Below are positions 24,201 through 33,671 of a DNA stretch of 64,000 nt, piece after piece. Within the stretch, counting starts at the first letter, position 1. Every line of letters begins with the position of its first letter. Under the pieces are notes generated by a model. That model was not told where the DNA came from and ran no database searches. It was given only the letters and a program-made list of their open reading frames with translations. The DNA comes from Candidatus Magasanikiibacteriota bacterium. Lineage in GTDB: Bacteria > Patescibacteria > ABY1 > Magasanikbacterales > 2-02-FULL-50-9b. Location: the NCBI GenBank assembly GCA_903893485.1, contig CAITMK010000012.1, positions 89,262 through 153,261 on the forward strand, written 5' to 3'. Made by a program: the position numbers and the translations under genes.

Positions 24201-27200
24201 GAACCTTACGATTTTCATGATTATTTTCCAGCGGATTACTGGAATTTTGATACAGTATGGAATGTTCATCGGAATACCTATCCAACGCTAAAAAATTTGC
24301 CATACGCCCTTATTCAGGGAAATGGTAGTGAACAAAGTCCATATCAGATTCGCAGTTGCGAAGATCTACAAACAATGAGTAATCAGGACCCGTCTTCCTA
24401 TTTTCAGCTACAAAACGATATTGATTGTACGGGTATTGATTTTCAACCAAATGATTTTGGTGATGCAAGTTTTACGGGCTCCTTGGACGGCCAGGGATAT
24501 TCAATTATTAATTTAAATGTAAATCAAAGTTATTCTGACGCCGGCTTATTTCGCTTCGTAGCGGACGCGACAATTCATGATATTGTTTTTGATGGCGGTA
24601 GTATTCAGTCATACAATAATGCGGGTGTTATTGCAGGTTCAGCGCTCGATACAAACATATTTAATGTTACGTCTACCGCAAGTGTTATTTCGAACGATGA
24701 CGGCAGCTATTTTGGTGGATTGGTGGGTACGGCCACATTTAGTAACGGTCTTGCGAATAATTGGTCAGGGCTAACGGTGAGTAGTACACTTGGGGCAGGC
24801 GCAATCGCCGGTGGCCTCGCGGGTTATCTCGAAGTGCTTGATGCGGGGACCACATTTGCTGTTAACTCATCAACATTCTCGGGAAATATAAATTATTCGA
24901 TTGATAATTTATATGATGCAGGTGGGCTTATTGGGCTTACCTATGTACATAATGCAGAGGGTGGTGCAACAACAACGTTGCGAATCGCCAACTCAAGTGC
25001 TTCCTCAACAATTAATACGGGTAATGGAGGCGCCGCTGGTGAAATTATTGGTGAGATCTGGATGAATATTGATGGCGAAAACCAGATTGGTCCGGTGGAT
25101 GTGCAAATGACTTCATCGACTGCTAGTGGCCAGGTAAGTGGCCAGTATACTGTCGGTGGATTTATCGGTGGTGCGGAAGCTGAGGGAAATGCAGATGCGA
25201 TACTGAACATAAGCCATAACACGGCAAATGTTGCCGTAAATTCGAATGGCAGCAGCGCTGGCGGCTTTGTTGGGTTCACTCTCATGCAGAGCAGTTATCC
25301 ACATAATATACAGCTAAATTTTACGGATGATGTCGCAGAGGGTGATGTAGTAGGGAATTTTCAAGTCGGCGGATTTTTAGGTAGCGCAATTGGCATGGGT
25401 CCGGCTATTGATTTATTTGACCCAAACGCAACTGGGGGGCTGACGATTTCTCGTTCGTATGCATCTGGCAATGTTTCTGGAACATCCGATGAGGTTGGTG
25501 GTTTTGCCGGGGGCCTTGCTGGATACTCAGTTAATCCAAGCGTGCTTCAAACTATCACCATCGATCAATGTTATGCACGCGGCAGCGTTTTGGGAGGCGG
25601 AGTAAATACCGGTGGTTTTGTTGGTGTGCAATATGGTGCAACGGGAATTTCTAATGCAGCAGCACTTGGCAATGTGTCTGGAAATCTTAACTATACGGGC
25701 GGTTTTGTGGGTGATATTGGCGGAGCTGACACAAGCATTCGTAATTCATATGCCATTGGATCTGTCTTCGGGGCGCCCGGCGGTGCAGTAGGTGGATTCG
25801 CTGGTCTTCTTGAGTCTCTTGGTTCAATCTCGAACAGTTTTAGTGTTGGTGCGGTTACCGCGGATGCCGGAGGTGGTTTTATTGGTTCAGATACTGCAGA
25901 TGAGAGCGCGCTTAGTAATGATTACTTCGATATCTATAATTCGCTTGAATCATCGTGTTTACCAAGTGGAGGCGGTGCTACAGAATGTACCGGTGTTGAT
26001 AATGGGGGTAGTGATCAAAGTTATTTTTACCTCAACAGTAATGCGCCATTCTTGAATGGTTCACCAGTTTGGGATTTTACATCAATTTGGGAAAAGCATG
26101 TTGCAGCATATCCAACACTTCGCGCAGTACCATTTGGGTTAATTGGTAACAGTGGTTTAATATCAGGCAGTGCAAACAATCCAACGATAATTTCATCATG
26201 TACGGATTTGCAGAATGTGAGCACGGGCAATTATGCGGGCACCTATGAGCTTGGTGCTGACATCGATTGCACGGGTGTTGATTTCCAACCAATTCAATTT
26301 GGACCTTTTGGATTTCAAGGGGTATTTAACGGGCAAGGACATTCAATTAGTAATCTTACCATTAATCAGGACGGCCAAAATGTCGGGCTATTTTCATTCT
26401 TGGATGGTGGTATTATTGAAAATGTCTCAATACTTTCAGGCTCGGTAACGGGTACCTCATATGTCGGTGGCCTTGTTGGTATTGCCTATGATTCAATAAT
26501 ACAAAATGTAACGAGTACTATTCCTGTGAGTGGGGCTGGATATGCTGAATCTATTGGCGGTATTGTGGGGGCAACTTATTTTGACGATGGTCAATCATAT
26601 GATTGGTCACATTTGATTGCAAGTAGTACTGTTGCTGGCTACAACGTAACTGGTGGCTTGGCCGGTACTATTGATATAAATTATCCGGGAACCGCATTTC
26701 ATTTGGATACGGCAACGAGTACAAGCGTTTTAACTTCAACGGTAGACGAGATAAATCAATCAGGTGGCATGATCGGCATACTTTCAGCGGACAATATTTT
26801 TGGCGCAACAAGTACTGTGCAGATTACAAATTCATATTCATTAATCACGGTATCGTCAACCTATGGTTTTTTGGTTGGTGGATTTGTCGGTGATGTGCGT
26901 GCAAATGAATCAGGTCCGTATGGTGAAGGGCCTACGGAAATTACGATATCATCATCAACGGCGCAAGGAATTATGAATAGTGCGAGCTACTCATATGGTT
27001 GGGGTGGTTTTGTGGGTGCTGCGGAAACAGGAGGCAGCTCAGACAGTTCAATTACTTTAAGCCACGACAGCGCTACAACAAACGTGAATGGGGTATATAG
27101 TGTCGGCGGTTTTGCGGGCGTTGGCTGGGTACTTAACTGGAATGGTCCGTATCACATGGAAGTAAACATGACCGATGATTACGCGACAGGCGCAGTATCT

Positions 27201-30200
27201 GGTATTGATTTTGTTGGTGGATTTTTCGGAAGCACAGAAGGTGAGGGTTCATTCGCCTATTTATCAAACGAACTGGCAACCGGTGGACTCAGCATTGCCC
27301 GAAGCTATTCTTCAGGCCCGGTCACGGGAACGGGAAATGAAGTCGGTGGTTTTGCAGGTTATGTTGATTGCTATTCGGGCAATAACGCCATATTGCATGT
27401 ATGTAGATTCATTCAGGATTTTTCAACGAGCCCCGTTGTGGGCACGGGTTACGACATTGGCGGCTTTGTCGGTAACCTGGCTGGTTTTTCAAGCGTCGAA
27501 GATAGTTATGAAACTGGCGATGTTTCAGAGCTTAGTGGTAAGCATGTCGGTGGTTTTGTTGGACAGATGGGAATAAATTCGGGAAACAATAGTATTACCA
27601 GGTCCTATTCAACAGGTTCTGTCACCGGCTCGGCCGACATAAACGGTGGTTTTGTGGGTCAAATTGCACAAGACGGTGCGGTTATTCAAAATAATTTTAG
27701 TGCGGGTGCGGTAAATTCTGGCGGCGGTTTTATCGGAGGTGCCTACAATGTTGATCTCAGTCTCGTACAAAATAACTACTTCGATGTAACACGTGCAGGC
27801 TTGTCAAATTGCGCATTAGACGGCAGCGTTGATTCTAGTAACTGTGCTGGGGTGAATGTAGACGGTGCTGATTCAAATTATTTTTTCAATAATACAAGTA
27901 ACGCGCCTTTCAGTGGCGCTGGTTCAAACTGGGATTTTTCTGGAACGTGGCAAGCGCAGACATTTACATACCCACTTTTAAAAACCATTCCTCTTGCAGC
28001 TCAGGAGGCTGGTGCCATGATAGGTTCCGGTACACAGGATGATCCATATTTAGTTTCCAATTGCGCGCAACTTCAAAATATTGAGAATGATGTGTTCAGT
28101 GCATATAAGCTTGTGAACGACATTGATTGTTCGGCAACAGCTGAATGGAATAATGGACTTGGATTTTTTCCAATCGGTGATTTATCTTATGGCCCACCAT
28201 TTTTAGGATTTTTTGATGGGAATCATCATACAATCACCAATCTTCATATTAATTCATCAAACGGAACTGATGTTGGCTTATTCTCATTTGCAACCGCATC
28301 CGTAATTCAAAATGTAACGCTTGATGGAGGTTCTGTTTCATCTGGATTTAGTGGCAGCTCATATAGCTTACCACCTGGAATTGCAGGGCTTGTTGGTTTT
28401 GTAAGTAATGCAGTTGTTCGCGGCGCAAGCGTTAAGAACATGTCAATCAACGCTGCGCTACCTGCCGGTGGTGTTGTTGGTAATCTTAGTTCATCTGGTC
28501 CAGCCTTTGATAACATGTATTATCAAAATGAACTTTCGTTTTCAGATTCCATAAATAACACAATTAGTTCGTCAGGATTTAATCTGGCGGGTGGATTGGT
28601 TGGAAGTGCATCGAGTGTTGGTATTGATAACTCGTTTGCATCGAGCACGGTGAATGGAGATTTTGCTGCTGGTGGCTTGGTGGGTATGGCGAATAATATT
28701 TACGTCAGAAATTCGTATGCAACAGGGAACATCACCTCAACTCAATCAACTAATGATGTGTACACTGAGCCTGGCCTTGGCGGAATCATCGGCAGCGCCG
28801 CCTGGACGGTTGTTGCCTCAAGTTTTTCAACCGCACAGCTTATCAATAATGGGTCAACTCCACCTGGAGGTATTATTGGAAGTATTTATGCACCATATGA
28901 GGTAGCAGATAGTTTTTATGATATTTCAGCCGCCAATGTATCTACTTGTACAGGCAATTATGATGGTGGAGCTCTAAATTGCGTTGGCGTAAATGCTGAC
29001 GGCATGGATCCAGATCATTTTAAAAACACAGTGGAAGTTTCACCACTTAATATGGTTGGCGGATCAAATCCGTTTGCTGATTCTGTGCCGCAGTGGGATT
29101 TTACAAAAGTCTGGGCAGTTTCAAGTACCTATCCCCAACTTCTTTCATTCGTTGCTCCGCCAATGATGCCAGAGAATTTTGGAATCAGCGGCGATTACAA
29201 CACCACGACAACTATTTCCTGGAGTGCCCCATCATCAACTAGCGAAGGTACAATCACAGGATACTATGCAGAAGTTGGTGTTGATGGTGAAAATTGGAAT
29301 CCGGTTACCGCAAGCTCGACGGTTGGTGCCTCGACTTTTTCAACACAATTTCCTTCAGGAACCTTCGCGTCTGGCGTAACTTATGTGGTGCATGTGTATG
29401 CAATGCAGGATGGTCCAGAAAATACGCCAATATATAGTTTGCCACTCGTTGGACATTTGGTAACGTCAAGCGGTGTGCCGCCAGTCGTGTCAATCGATTC
29501 TATCGAAAATCAATCGACCTTCAGTTATCGTCCAGACCGATTGACCGTAATTTCTGATTCAACGAGCACGATCAGTTTTTCTGGCGGATGTTCAAGTGTG
29601 GAAAATGCAATCAACGCGGGAACATCGGTCGTTACACTTCATCCAATGGCCGCCGGGACCTACGATTGTAGTATTTTGGTAACGAGCGACGCAACTGGAC
29701 TTACGACGAGCGTAAGCATTCCGGAAATTGTTGTTGCTGATCCACCCGTGGTGAGTATTGAGGATTGTAATGATCTGCAGCATCTCGTAGAGCTTAGGCA
29801 AACAGAATATGGTGGTGATACAAATGCGGTATTTAAATTGTCAAACAATATTGATTGTACCGGCGTTGATTTTCATCCTGTAGATTTTGAGGAGCAGGGT
29901 CTAAGTACACTCTTTGATGGTCAGGGGTATTCCATAACGAATTTAAATATTTATCAACCACAAATGCAAAATGTTGGGTTGGTTCGCTATGCGAATAATG
30001 CATTTTTTAAAGACCTGACGCTCAGTGGCGGAAACGTGGTTGGTCAAAGTAATGTTGGTGCATTGTCCGGTCTGGGTGAAAATGTAGTATTTGAAAATGT
30101 TACTTCAACTGTTTCGGTTGGCAGTTCATTAACGCAAACGAGTGGACAATCCATTGGAGGTCTTGTTGGTAATTTGCTTGCTAATAACGGTTATAGTACC

Positions 30201-33200
30201 CTTACCAATGTAAATGTGTCAGGTGGCGTTTTTGGCGGGCTCGATATTGGTGGCTTGGTCGGCAATGCGCTCATATACGATCAGAGCGGTCCATATCAGA
30301 GTGGTATAACTATTAATAACAGTGAAATGAGTGGTGCGGTTCAGTCGGACTATGCGTGTGCAGGCGGCATGGTTGGTTGGGCATCGAACTTATCTGGTGG
30401 CGAATCGGGTATGTTGACGATACAAAATAGTCACTCCGTTGGGAACGTCTCCGCATATTATCCCGCTGGAGGACTTGTCGGCTGCGGCTCATCCATGAAG
30501 ATCTCTGATTCTTATGCAACAGGAAACATTTCCGGCTTTTGGGAAATTGGCGGCCTTGTGGGTGAATTAGACAATAGTGGATATATCCAAAGAAGTTTTG
30601 CTACGGGTAATGTAACCATGCCAACACATACTTATTATGATAACTCAAACGGTGATTTTGGCGGATTGGTTGGTTATATGGATGCGTATGCATATGCAAT
30701 GGGTGGATCGCCAGCACCTGCTATAAGTAGTTCGTACGCAACAGGCAGTGTGGGTCTTACAGGGTCTAATTATGTAGGCGGATTAGTTGGTGCAATTTAT
30801 TCCGGCGGCAATATACATAATTCATTTGCAACGGGTAATGTAACGGGTGAATTTGTTGTAGGAGGTTTGGTTGGCGAATATCAGAACAGTGGTTCAGGAG
30901 CGACATCTACGATACAGAATTCGTATGCGGCACCTAGTAGTGTCTCTGGAGTAAGTAGATCTGGTGATAATGCACAATCAATTGGTGGCTTAGTAGGCCG
31001 CATGGATGCAGGGAATATCCAAAACTCGTTTGCAGCTGATTTGGTACAAAGTGATGGAACAGCGCCCGGTGGTTTAGTTGGATATCTTACCGCTGACCGA
31101 GGCATATCAGGATCAAACAACCTTTTTGACGCGAACCGAGCTGATCTGACAAATTGTGTTGGGCAGGGCAGTAATGATGTTGGTTGTGATTATGTAAATT
31201 TAGGCGGCGATAATTCTAATTATTTTTACAGCCTTGCCAACGCGCCAATGAGTTCTTGGAGCCATGATATTTGGACGAGCGATAGTTACCCAACACTTCT
31301 TGGACTTCCGTCAGTGTTGAGTGAATCTGTTGATCAAACTCCACCAGGGCCTGTAACAAATGTAAGCGCATCAGTCGTAAACGACACAATTCTCCAGCTT
31401 TTGTGGAATCCACCAACCGACGGCGATTATTCTTCTACCATTATTCGTGATTATTGGTATTCATTTGGCGATGAAAATCCATACGGAACACCATTTTCAG
31501 TGTATGATGGCGATTTGATGACTATGATGAGTACAAGCACCTCCTTTATGAAAGGTGATATTCCAGACGGAGTATATGGACTCGGTATATTTGCTGTGGA
31601 TACTCATGGAAATGCTTCGCTTGCGGCAACTTCGACATACACGCTGTGGCGATATCCAATATTTACAAGTCGATACTCGACAAATTTTCAGCAATCGTCG
31701 GTGTCTGTCGGTGTACGCGTAACCACTCCAGATGGCTCACCAATTACTTCAGTCAAAGTAAAATATAGTCAGGATTGGCGTTATGATCATGAAATGGTGA
31801 ATGATCATCCAGATGGTAGTGGTGATTATCCATTTACGATTGGGGGATTGCTTTGCAACACGTATTATCATACCGAATGGGAAGTGACCAATAAGAACGG
31901 AACAGCAACAAGTGGAAACCAGGATATTTTAACTGCCGCATGCGGTGCAATTTCAGTCTCTTCCGTTTCTGCAACTCCGTCAACCTCAACGGCTGAAATC
32001 ACTTGGACTTCTGATAGAGTTGGTACATCGCAAGTGGCATATTCACCAGATACCGCACACGTACTGTATTCAAATACGGTTGAGACAGATGAAGATACAC
32101 GTGTCTCGTCGCACACCGTGGTGTTAACTAATTTGAAGAGTTGTACAACCTATCACTATCAGGTTATTTCGATCGACGAAGATAGCAATACAAGCACGTC
32201 AGATTATCAAAGTTTTGATACGACCGGATGTATAGGTGGTACCGCACCTTCGTCTGCCACAAGCGCGCTGGTGAGTACGACTGATGTGAGCACCTCGAGT
32301 TTAACAGATAGCGATAATACATTTACCGTTACTGCACCTGCAAATTTTACTGCCGCAACGTCATCGGTAGTAATTCAAATTAAGGCATTAAGTAGTACCT
32401 CTGTGCTCGGAACCATCGGTACTCCAGCGAGTGATTTGAAAAGTGGTGCGGTTGTTGATTTTGATGTGAAGGCATTGATTGATTCAAACACCACGCTCGA
32501 CTCGTTTGATTTGCCCGTAACCATTACATACAATTATTCTGCAAACGACATTTCCGGTCTTAATGAGTCATCACTTTGGATGTACCATTATCACAATGAT
32601 ACATGGATGCCGCTTGATAATTGTTCACTCGATACTCATGCGAAGACAATCACTTGTACGGCACCAAGTTTTTCTATCTTCGCGGTGTTTGGAAAAAATC
32701 CACCAGCGCCTGCGCCACCTCAAAATAATGGCGGCGGCGGGGGAGGTAGTGGCGGTGTGTCACCGTATGTTGGTTGTATGGATAAAACGGCGCTAAATTA
32801 TAATCCAGCTGCGATTGTCTCAAGAGATTGCATGTATGCACCAAAGCCTGTTGTTGTAGTTACGCCGCCAGCACCTGTCATCAATCCAAATGCATTATCG
32901 TGCACAATACCACTTTATTTGAAGAGCGCGGTTCGGTACGGTGCAAAAAATAATCCAGATGATGTGAAGATGTTGCAGAAATTCTTAAATACTGACGAAG
33001 GATATAATCTGCCAATATCAGGTGTGTATGACAAAGCTTTGTATAAAGCAGTCGTGGCATGGCAAGAAAAATATGCTGCTGACGTGTTAACGCCATGGGG
33101 AATTAAAAAAGGCACCGGCTATATTTATACGCAGAGTTTGAAGAAGATTAAGCAATTGCACGAAGCAAAATGTCCAATTACCGCTCCCGCTGCGCCATCG

Positions 33201-33515
33201 ATTTCTGCTGCAGTGCCTGTAAAATCAGCGCCCCCACTTGCAACATTCAAGCGCACATTAAAACAGGGTGACACGGGCGCTGATGTAAAAGCACTTCAGA
33301 TTTTTCTCAACGCGCACGGCTACGTAATTGCTGCCAAAGGAGCGGGTTCGCCAGGAAAAGAAACGACCACCTTTGGCTCAAACGTTACTGCAGCGCTTAA
33401 GAAATTTCAACAAGATAATGCTGATACATTACTTAAACCCTTTGGTTTGGTGAAACCAACTGGAAATTTTGGCACCGCAACTTTGAAATTTGTTACAGGG
33501 ATGCTCGCGCCATAG
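21270..33515 (+). CDS. Giant secreted GLUG-repeat surface protein, 4081 aa
   Basis: A signal peptide (1-33, ending VHATPVS) leads to a PA14-like domain (about 140-287, VDDGIRVYID and AGSHTIKVDYFQGGGG). Five large blocks begin near residues 383, 1027, 1642, 2263 and 2829, each opening with C-x-D/Q-L-Q-N/E...NxIDCTGIDF...FxGxFDGxxxxIxNLxIN. Each then runs through many GLUG-type repeats (NSYATGNISG..GGLVG). Fibronectin-III-like domains lie near 2630-2720, 3355-3450 and 3560-3650. A CMDKTALNYNP...CMY motif and two peptidoglycan-binding modules (about 3870-3970 and 3990-4081) end the protein. It is probably a wall-anchored adhesin. Nothing suggests a frameshift within its 12.2 kb. Confidence 0.9.
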   Translation: MNLLFRKKSAYILLSIMNATMLLLFLPTSVHATPVSHPGQIKISVFDELRQPVQNADIGVSCGNSSPVDTGIPTDYSGTEYIDPATLLGASCVSGDPIIIQVASSTLVTQTYPVINAASNYYSDIDPDSALTYHDGSNNVYSFGVETTGQYDASFWNMSDDPLGLSFPTGTPDAVVPNYSGTPLLNFDWSGSSPTGGISGYDWDAEFTKTVTTGEGMYEFDAGVDDGIRVYIDDTPLTPDGWTTQGIGTLYSWKTHLTAGSHTIKVDYFQGGGGSALKTAFYPIFPASPVLSVVKPIISPLDDAFSSPIITINASVAGNITSSGSCSYSGSVNSGNTDIPLSLSPLDGDHSDCTLTLTDPSTDLSNTISVPSFTAASGYQTHYISSCQDLENVGNNPNTYLDQITLTNSIDCTGIDFAPLSFGGNAFQGFFDGGYNTISNLSINQPGIDGVGLFSATNAALMGNVTITGSGVAGRNEVGAFVGYARNTNFVSVSSTMAVSNGTGSGSWGVGGLVGYLNYDDGLNHNLNHLYVSGTVTSTASTIGGIAGEMDVTYAGTNVLVQSVTSTAVIGSADFPSSESGGLFGDVWSINTSDAASTTLTIDHAYASGDVFGGGGGWSNTGGLVGLFESVTNGGPLAISVTSSTAAGNVTSNNGYAGGFIGDNVIYYADHDFQQTFDGDLATGSVVGDAFSRYVGGFLGFVNMNNDAGVHQELLIKNSVASGSTVQGYLYVGGFVGGDDGDSGQVRLNYDYSSGGLIFQNDYSSANVTHAVDSSNNYFGGFAGILNGNASDSIQYPAAIAVDQCAAVGSVTAENSAAVGGFVGEIDGNVAITNSYSTGDTVGAVYTGGFVGVLGAVNPGSLVPDGIAASYSTGAVTSTSDYAGGFAGYLITSEMIGDYAVSHVSTPGDNHGGLMGGISGGIPPAYDVYDQARTGQIELMAGAGVDAPMFGLMAVNGDGTGSNPVPDDAYFFNSTSTEPYDFHDYFPADYWNFDTVWNVHRNTYPTLKNLPYALIQGNGSEQSPYQIRSCEDLQTMSNQDPSSYFQLQNDIDCTGIDFQPNDFGDASFTGSLDGQGYSIINLNVNQSYSDAGLFRFVADATIHDIVFDGGSIQSYNNAGVIAGSALDTNIFNVTSTASVISNDDGSYFGGLVGTATFSNGLANNWSGLTVSSTLGAGAIAGGLAGYLEVLDAGTTFAVNSSTFSGNINYSIDNLYDAGGLIGLTYVHNAEGGATTTLRIANSSASSTINTGNGGAAGEIIGEIWMNIDGENQIGPVDVQMTSSTASGQVSGQYTVGGFIGGAEAEGNADAILNISHNTANVAVNSNGSSAGGFVGFTLMQSSYPHNIQLNFTDDVAEGDVVGNFQVGGFLGSAIGMGPAIDLFDPNATGGLTISRSYASGNVSGTSDEVGGFAGGLAGYSVNPSVLQTITIDQCYARGSVLGGGVNTGGFVGVQYGATGISNAAALGNVSGNLNYTGGFVGDIGGADTSIRNSYAIGSVFGAPGGAVGGFAGLLESLGSISNSFSVGAVTADAGGGFIGSDTADESALSNDYFDIYNSLESSCLPSGGGATECTGVDNGGSDQSYFYLNSNAPFLNGSPVWDFTSIWEKHVAAYPTLRAVPFGLIGNSGLISGSANNPTIISSCTDLQNVSTGNYAGTYELGADIDCTGVDFQPIQFGPFGFQGVFNGQGHSISNLTINQDGQNVGLFSFLDGGIIENVSILSGSVTGTSYVGGLVGIAYDSIIQNVTSTIPVSGAGYAESIGGIVGATYFDDGQSYDWSHLIASSTVAGYNVTGGLAGTIDINYPGTAFHLDTATSTSVLTSTVDEINQSGGMIGILSADNIFGATSTVQITNSYSLITVSSTYGFLVGGFVGDVRANESGPYGEGPTEITISSSTAQGIMNSASYSYGWGGFVGAAETGGSSDSSITLSHDSATTNVNGVYSVGGFAGVGWVLNWNGPYHMEVNMTDDYATGAVSGIDFVGGFFGSTEGEGSFAYLSNELATGGLSIARSYSSGPVTGTGNEVGGFAGYVDCYSGNNAILHVCRFIQDFSTSPVVGTGYDIGGFVGNLAGFSSVEDSYETGDVSELSGKHVGGFVGQMGINSGNNSITRSYSTGSVTGSADINGGFVGQIAQDGAVIQNNFSAGAVNSGGGFIGGAYNVDLSLVQNNYFDVTRAGLSNCALDGSVDSSNCAGVNVDGADSNYFFNNTSNAPFSGAGSNWDFSGTWQAQTFTYPLLKTIPLAAQEAGAMIGSGTQDDPYLVSNCAQLQNIENDVFSAYKLVNDIDCSATAEWNNGLGFFPIGDLSYGPPFLGFFDGNHHTITNLHINSSNGTDVGLFSFATASVIQNVTLDGGSVSSGFSGSSYSLPPGIAGLVGFVSNAVVRGASVKNMSINAALPAGGVVGNLSSSGPAFDNMYYQNELSFSDSINNTISSSGFNLAGGLVGSASSVGIDNSFASSTVNGDFAAGGLVGMANNIYVRNSYATGNITSTQSTNDVYTEPGLGGIIGSAAWTVVASSFSTAQLINNGSTPPGGIIGSIYAPYEVADSFYDISAANVSTCTGNYDGGALNCVGVNADGMDPDHFKNTVEVSPLNMVGGSNPFADSVPQWDFTKVWAVSSTYPQLLSFVAPPMMPENFGISGDYNTTTTISWSAPSSTSEGTITGYYAEVGVDGENWNPVTASSTVGASTFSTQFPSGTFASGVTYVVHVYAMQDGPENTPIYSLPLVGHLVTSSGVPPVVSIDSIENQSTFSYRPDRLTVISDSTSTISFSGGCSSVENAINAGTSVVTLHPMAAGTYDCSILVTSDATGLTTSVSIPEIVVADPPVVSIEDCNDLQHLVELRQTEYGGDTNAVFKLSNNIDCTGVDFHPVDFEEQGLSTLFDGQGYSITNLNIYQPQMQNVGLVRYANNAFFKDLTLSGGNVVGQSNVGALSGLGENVVFENVTSTVSVGSSLTQTSGQSIGGLVGNLLANNGYSTLTNVNVSGGVFGGLDIGGLVGNALIYDQSGPYQSGITINNSEMSGAVQSDYACAGGMVGWASNLSGGESGMLTIQNSHSVGNVSAYYPAGGLVGCGSSMKISDSYATGNISGFWEIGGLVGELDNSGYIQRSFATGNVTMPTHTYYDNSNGDFGGLVGYMDAYAYAMGGSPAPAISSSYATGSVGLTGSNYVGGLVGAIYSGGNIHNSFATGNVTGEFVVGGLVGEYQNSGSGATSTIQNSYAAPSSVSGVSRSGDNAQSIGGLVGRMDAGNIQNSFAADLVQSDGTAPGGLVGYLTADRGISGSNNLFDANRADLTNCVGQGSNDVGCDYVNLGGDNSNYFYSLANAPMSSWSHDIWTSDSYPTLLGLPSVLSESVDQTPPGPVTNVSASVVNDTILQLLWNPPTDGDYSSTIIRDYWYSFGDENPYGTPFSVYDGDLMTMMSTSTSFMKGDIPDGVYGLGIFAVDTHGNASLAATSTYTLWRYPIFTSRYSTNFQQSSVSVGVRVTTPDGSPITSVKVKYSQDWRYDHEMVNDHPDGSGDYPFTIGGLLCNTYYHTEWEVTNKNGTATSGNQDILTAACGAISVSSVSATPSTSTAEITWTSDRVGTSQVAYSPDTAHVLYSNTVETDEDTRVSSHTVVLTNLKSCTTYHYQVISIDEDSNTSTSDYQSFDTTGCIGGTAPSSATSALVSTTDVSTSSLTDSDNTFTVTAPANFTAATSSVVIQIKALSSTSVLGTIGTPASDLKSGAVVDFDVKALIDSNTTLDSFDLPVTITYNYSANDISGLNESSLWMYHYHNDTWMPLDNCSLDTHAKTITCTAPSFSIFAVFGKNPPAPAPPQNNGGGGGGSGGVSPYVGCMDKTALNYNPAAIVSRDCMYAPKPVVVVTPPAPVINPNALSCTIPLYLKSAVRYGAKNNPDDVKMLQKFLNTDEGYNLPISGVYDKALYKAVVAWQEKYAADVLTPWGIKKGTGYIYTQSLKKIKQLHEAKCPITAPAAPSISAAVPVKSAPPLATFKRTLKQGDTGADVKALQIFLNAHGYVIAAKGAGSPGKETTTFGSNVTAALKKFQQDNADTLLKPFGLVKPTGNFGTATLKFVTGMLAP

Positions 33516-33541
33516 TATTGACCGCTTATGCACCAAACTTT

Positions 33542-33570
33542 TTGAAAAAAGTTTGTATAAGGTGTATCAT
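33542..33570 (+). promoter_or_regulatory. pyrG leader promoter
   Basis: TTGAAA (33542-33547), a 17-base spacer and TATCAT (33565-33570). Predicted start is near 33577, leaving about 95 bases of leader before pyrG. Confidence 0.7.
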
Positions 33571-33579
33571 ACTCTCGGT

Positions 33580-33627
33580 ATGAAAATTGGGTGTAGACGT
33601 AAGATTATCCACAATTTATTCACTTAA
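33580..33627 (+). CDS. Possible 15-codon leader peptide of pyrG
   Basis: An ATG directly after the predicted transcription start opens MKIGCRRKIIHNLFT and stops two bases before the terminator-like hairpin. Its position suits translation-coupled attenuation. It is too short to be proven by sequence, and no run of a regulatory codon is obvious. Confidence 0.35.
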   Translation: MKIGCRRKIIHNLFT

Positions 33628-33628
33628 T

Positions 33629-33657
33629 CCGCAGAGTTTTTAAGACTCTGCGTTTTT
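33629..33657 (+). terminator. Attenuator-like terminator in the pyrG leader
   Basis: CGCAGAGT/ACTCTGCG, a perfect 8-bp stem with a short loop and a GTTTTTAA tail, ends 15 bases before the pyrG ATG. If it acted constitutively pyrG could not be expressed from the upstream promoter, so conditional read-through is implied. Confidence 0.75.
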
Positions 33658-33671
33658 AATTTCGGCGCAAT

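Noticed and set aside
33537..33560. CAAACTTTTT/AAAAAGTTTG inverted repeat as terminator of the giant gene
   Set aside because: No T-tract follows, the stem is AT-rich, and it overlaps the pyrG -35 box; at most a weak dual signal.
20609..33613. DnaA-box-like TTATCCACA at 20609-20617, about 25292 and 33605-33613 as a replication origin
   Set aside because: Single boxes, kilobases apart, one inside a coding region; no AT-rich unwinding region and no dnaA or dnaN nearby.
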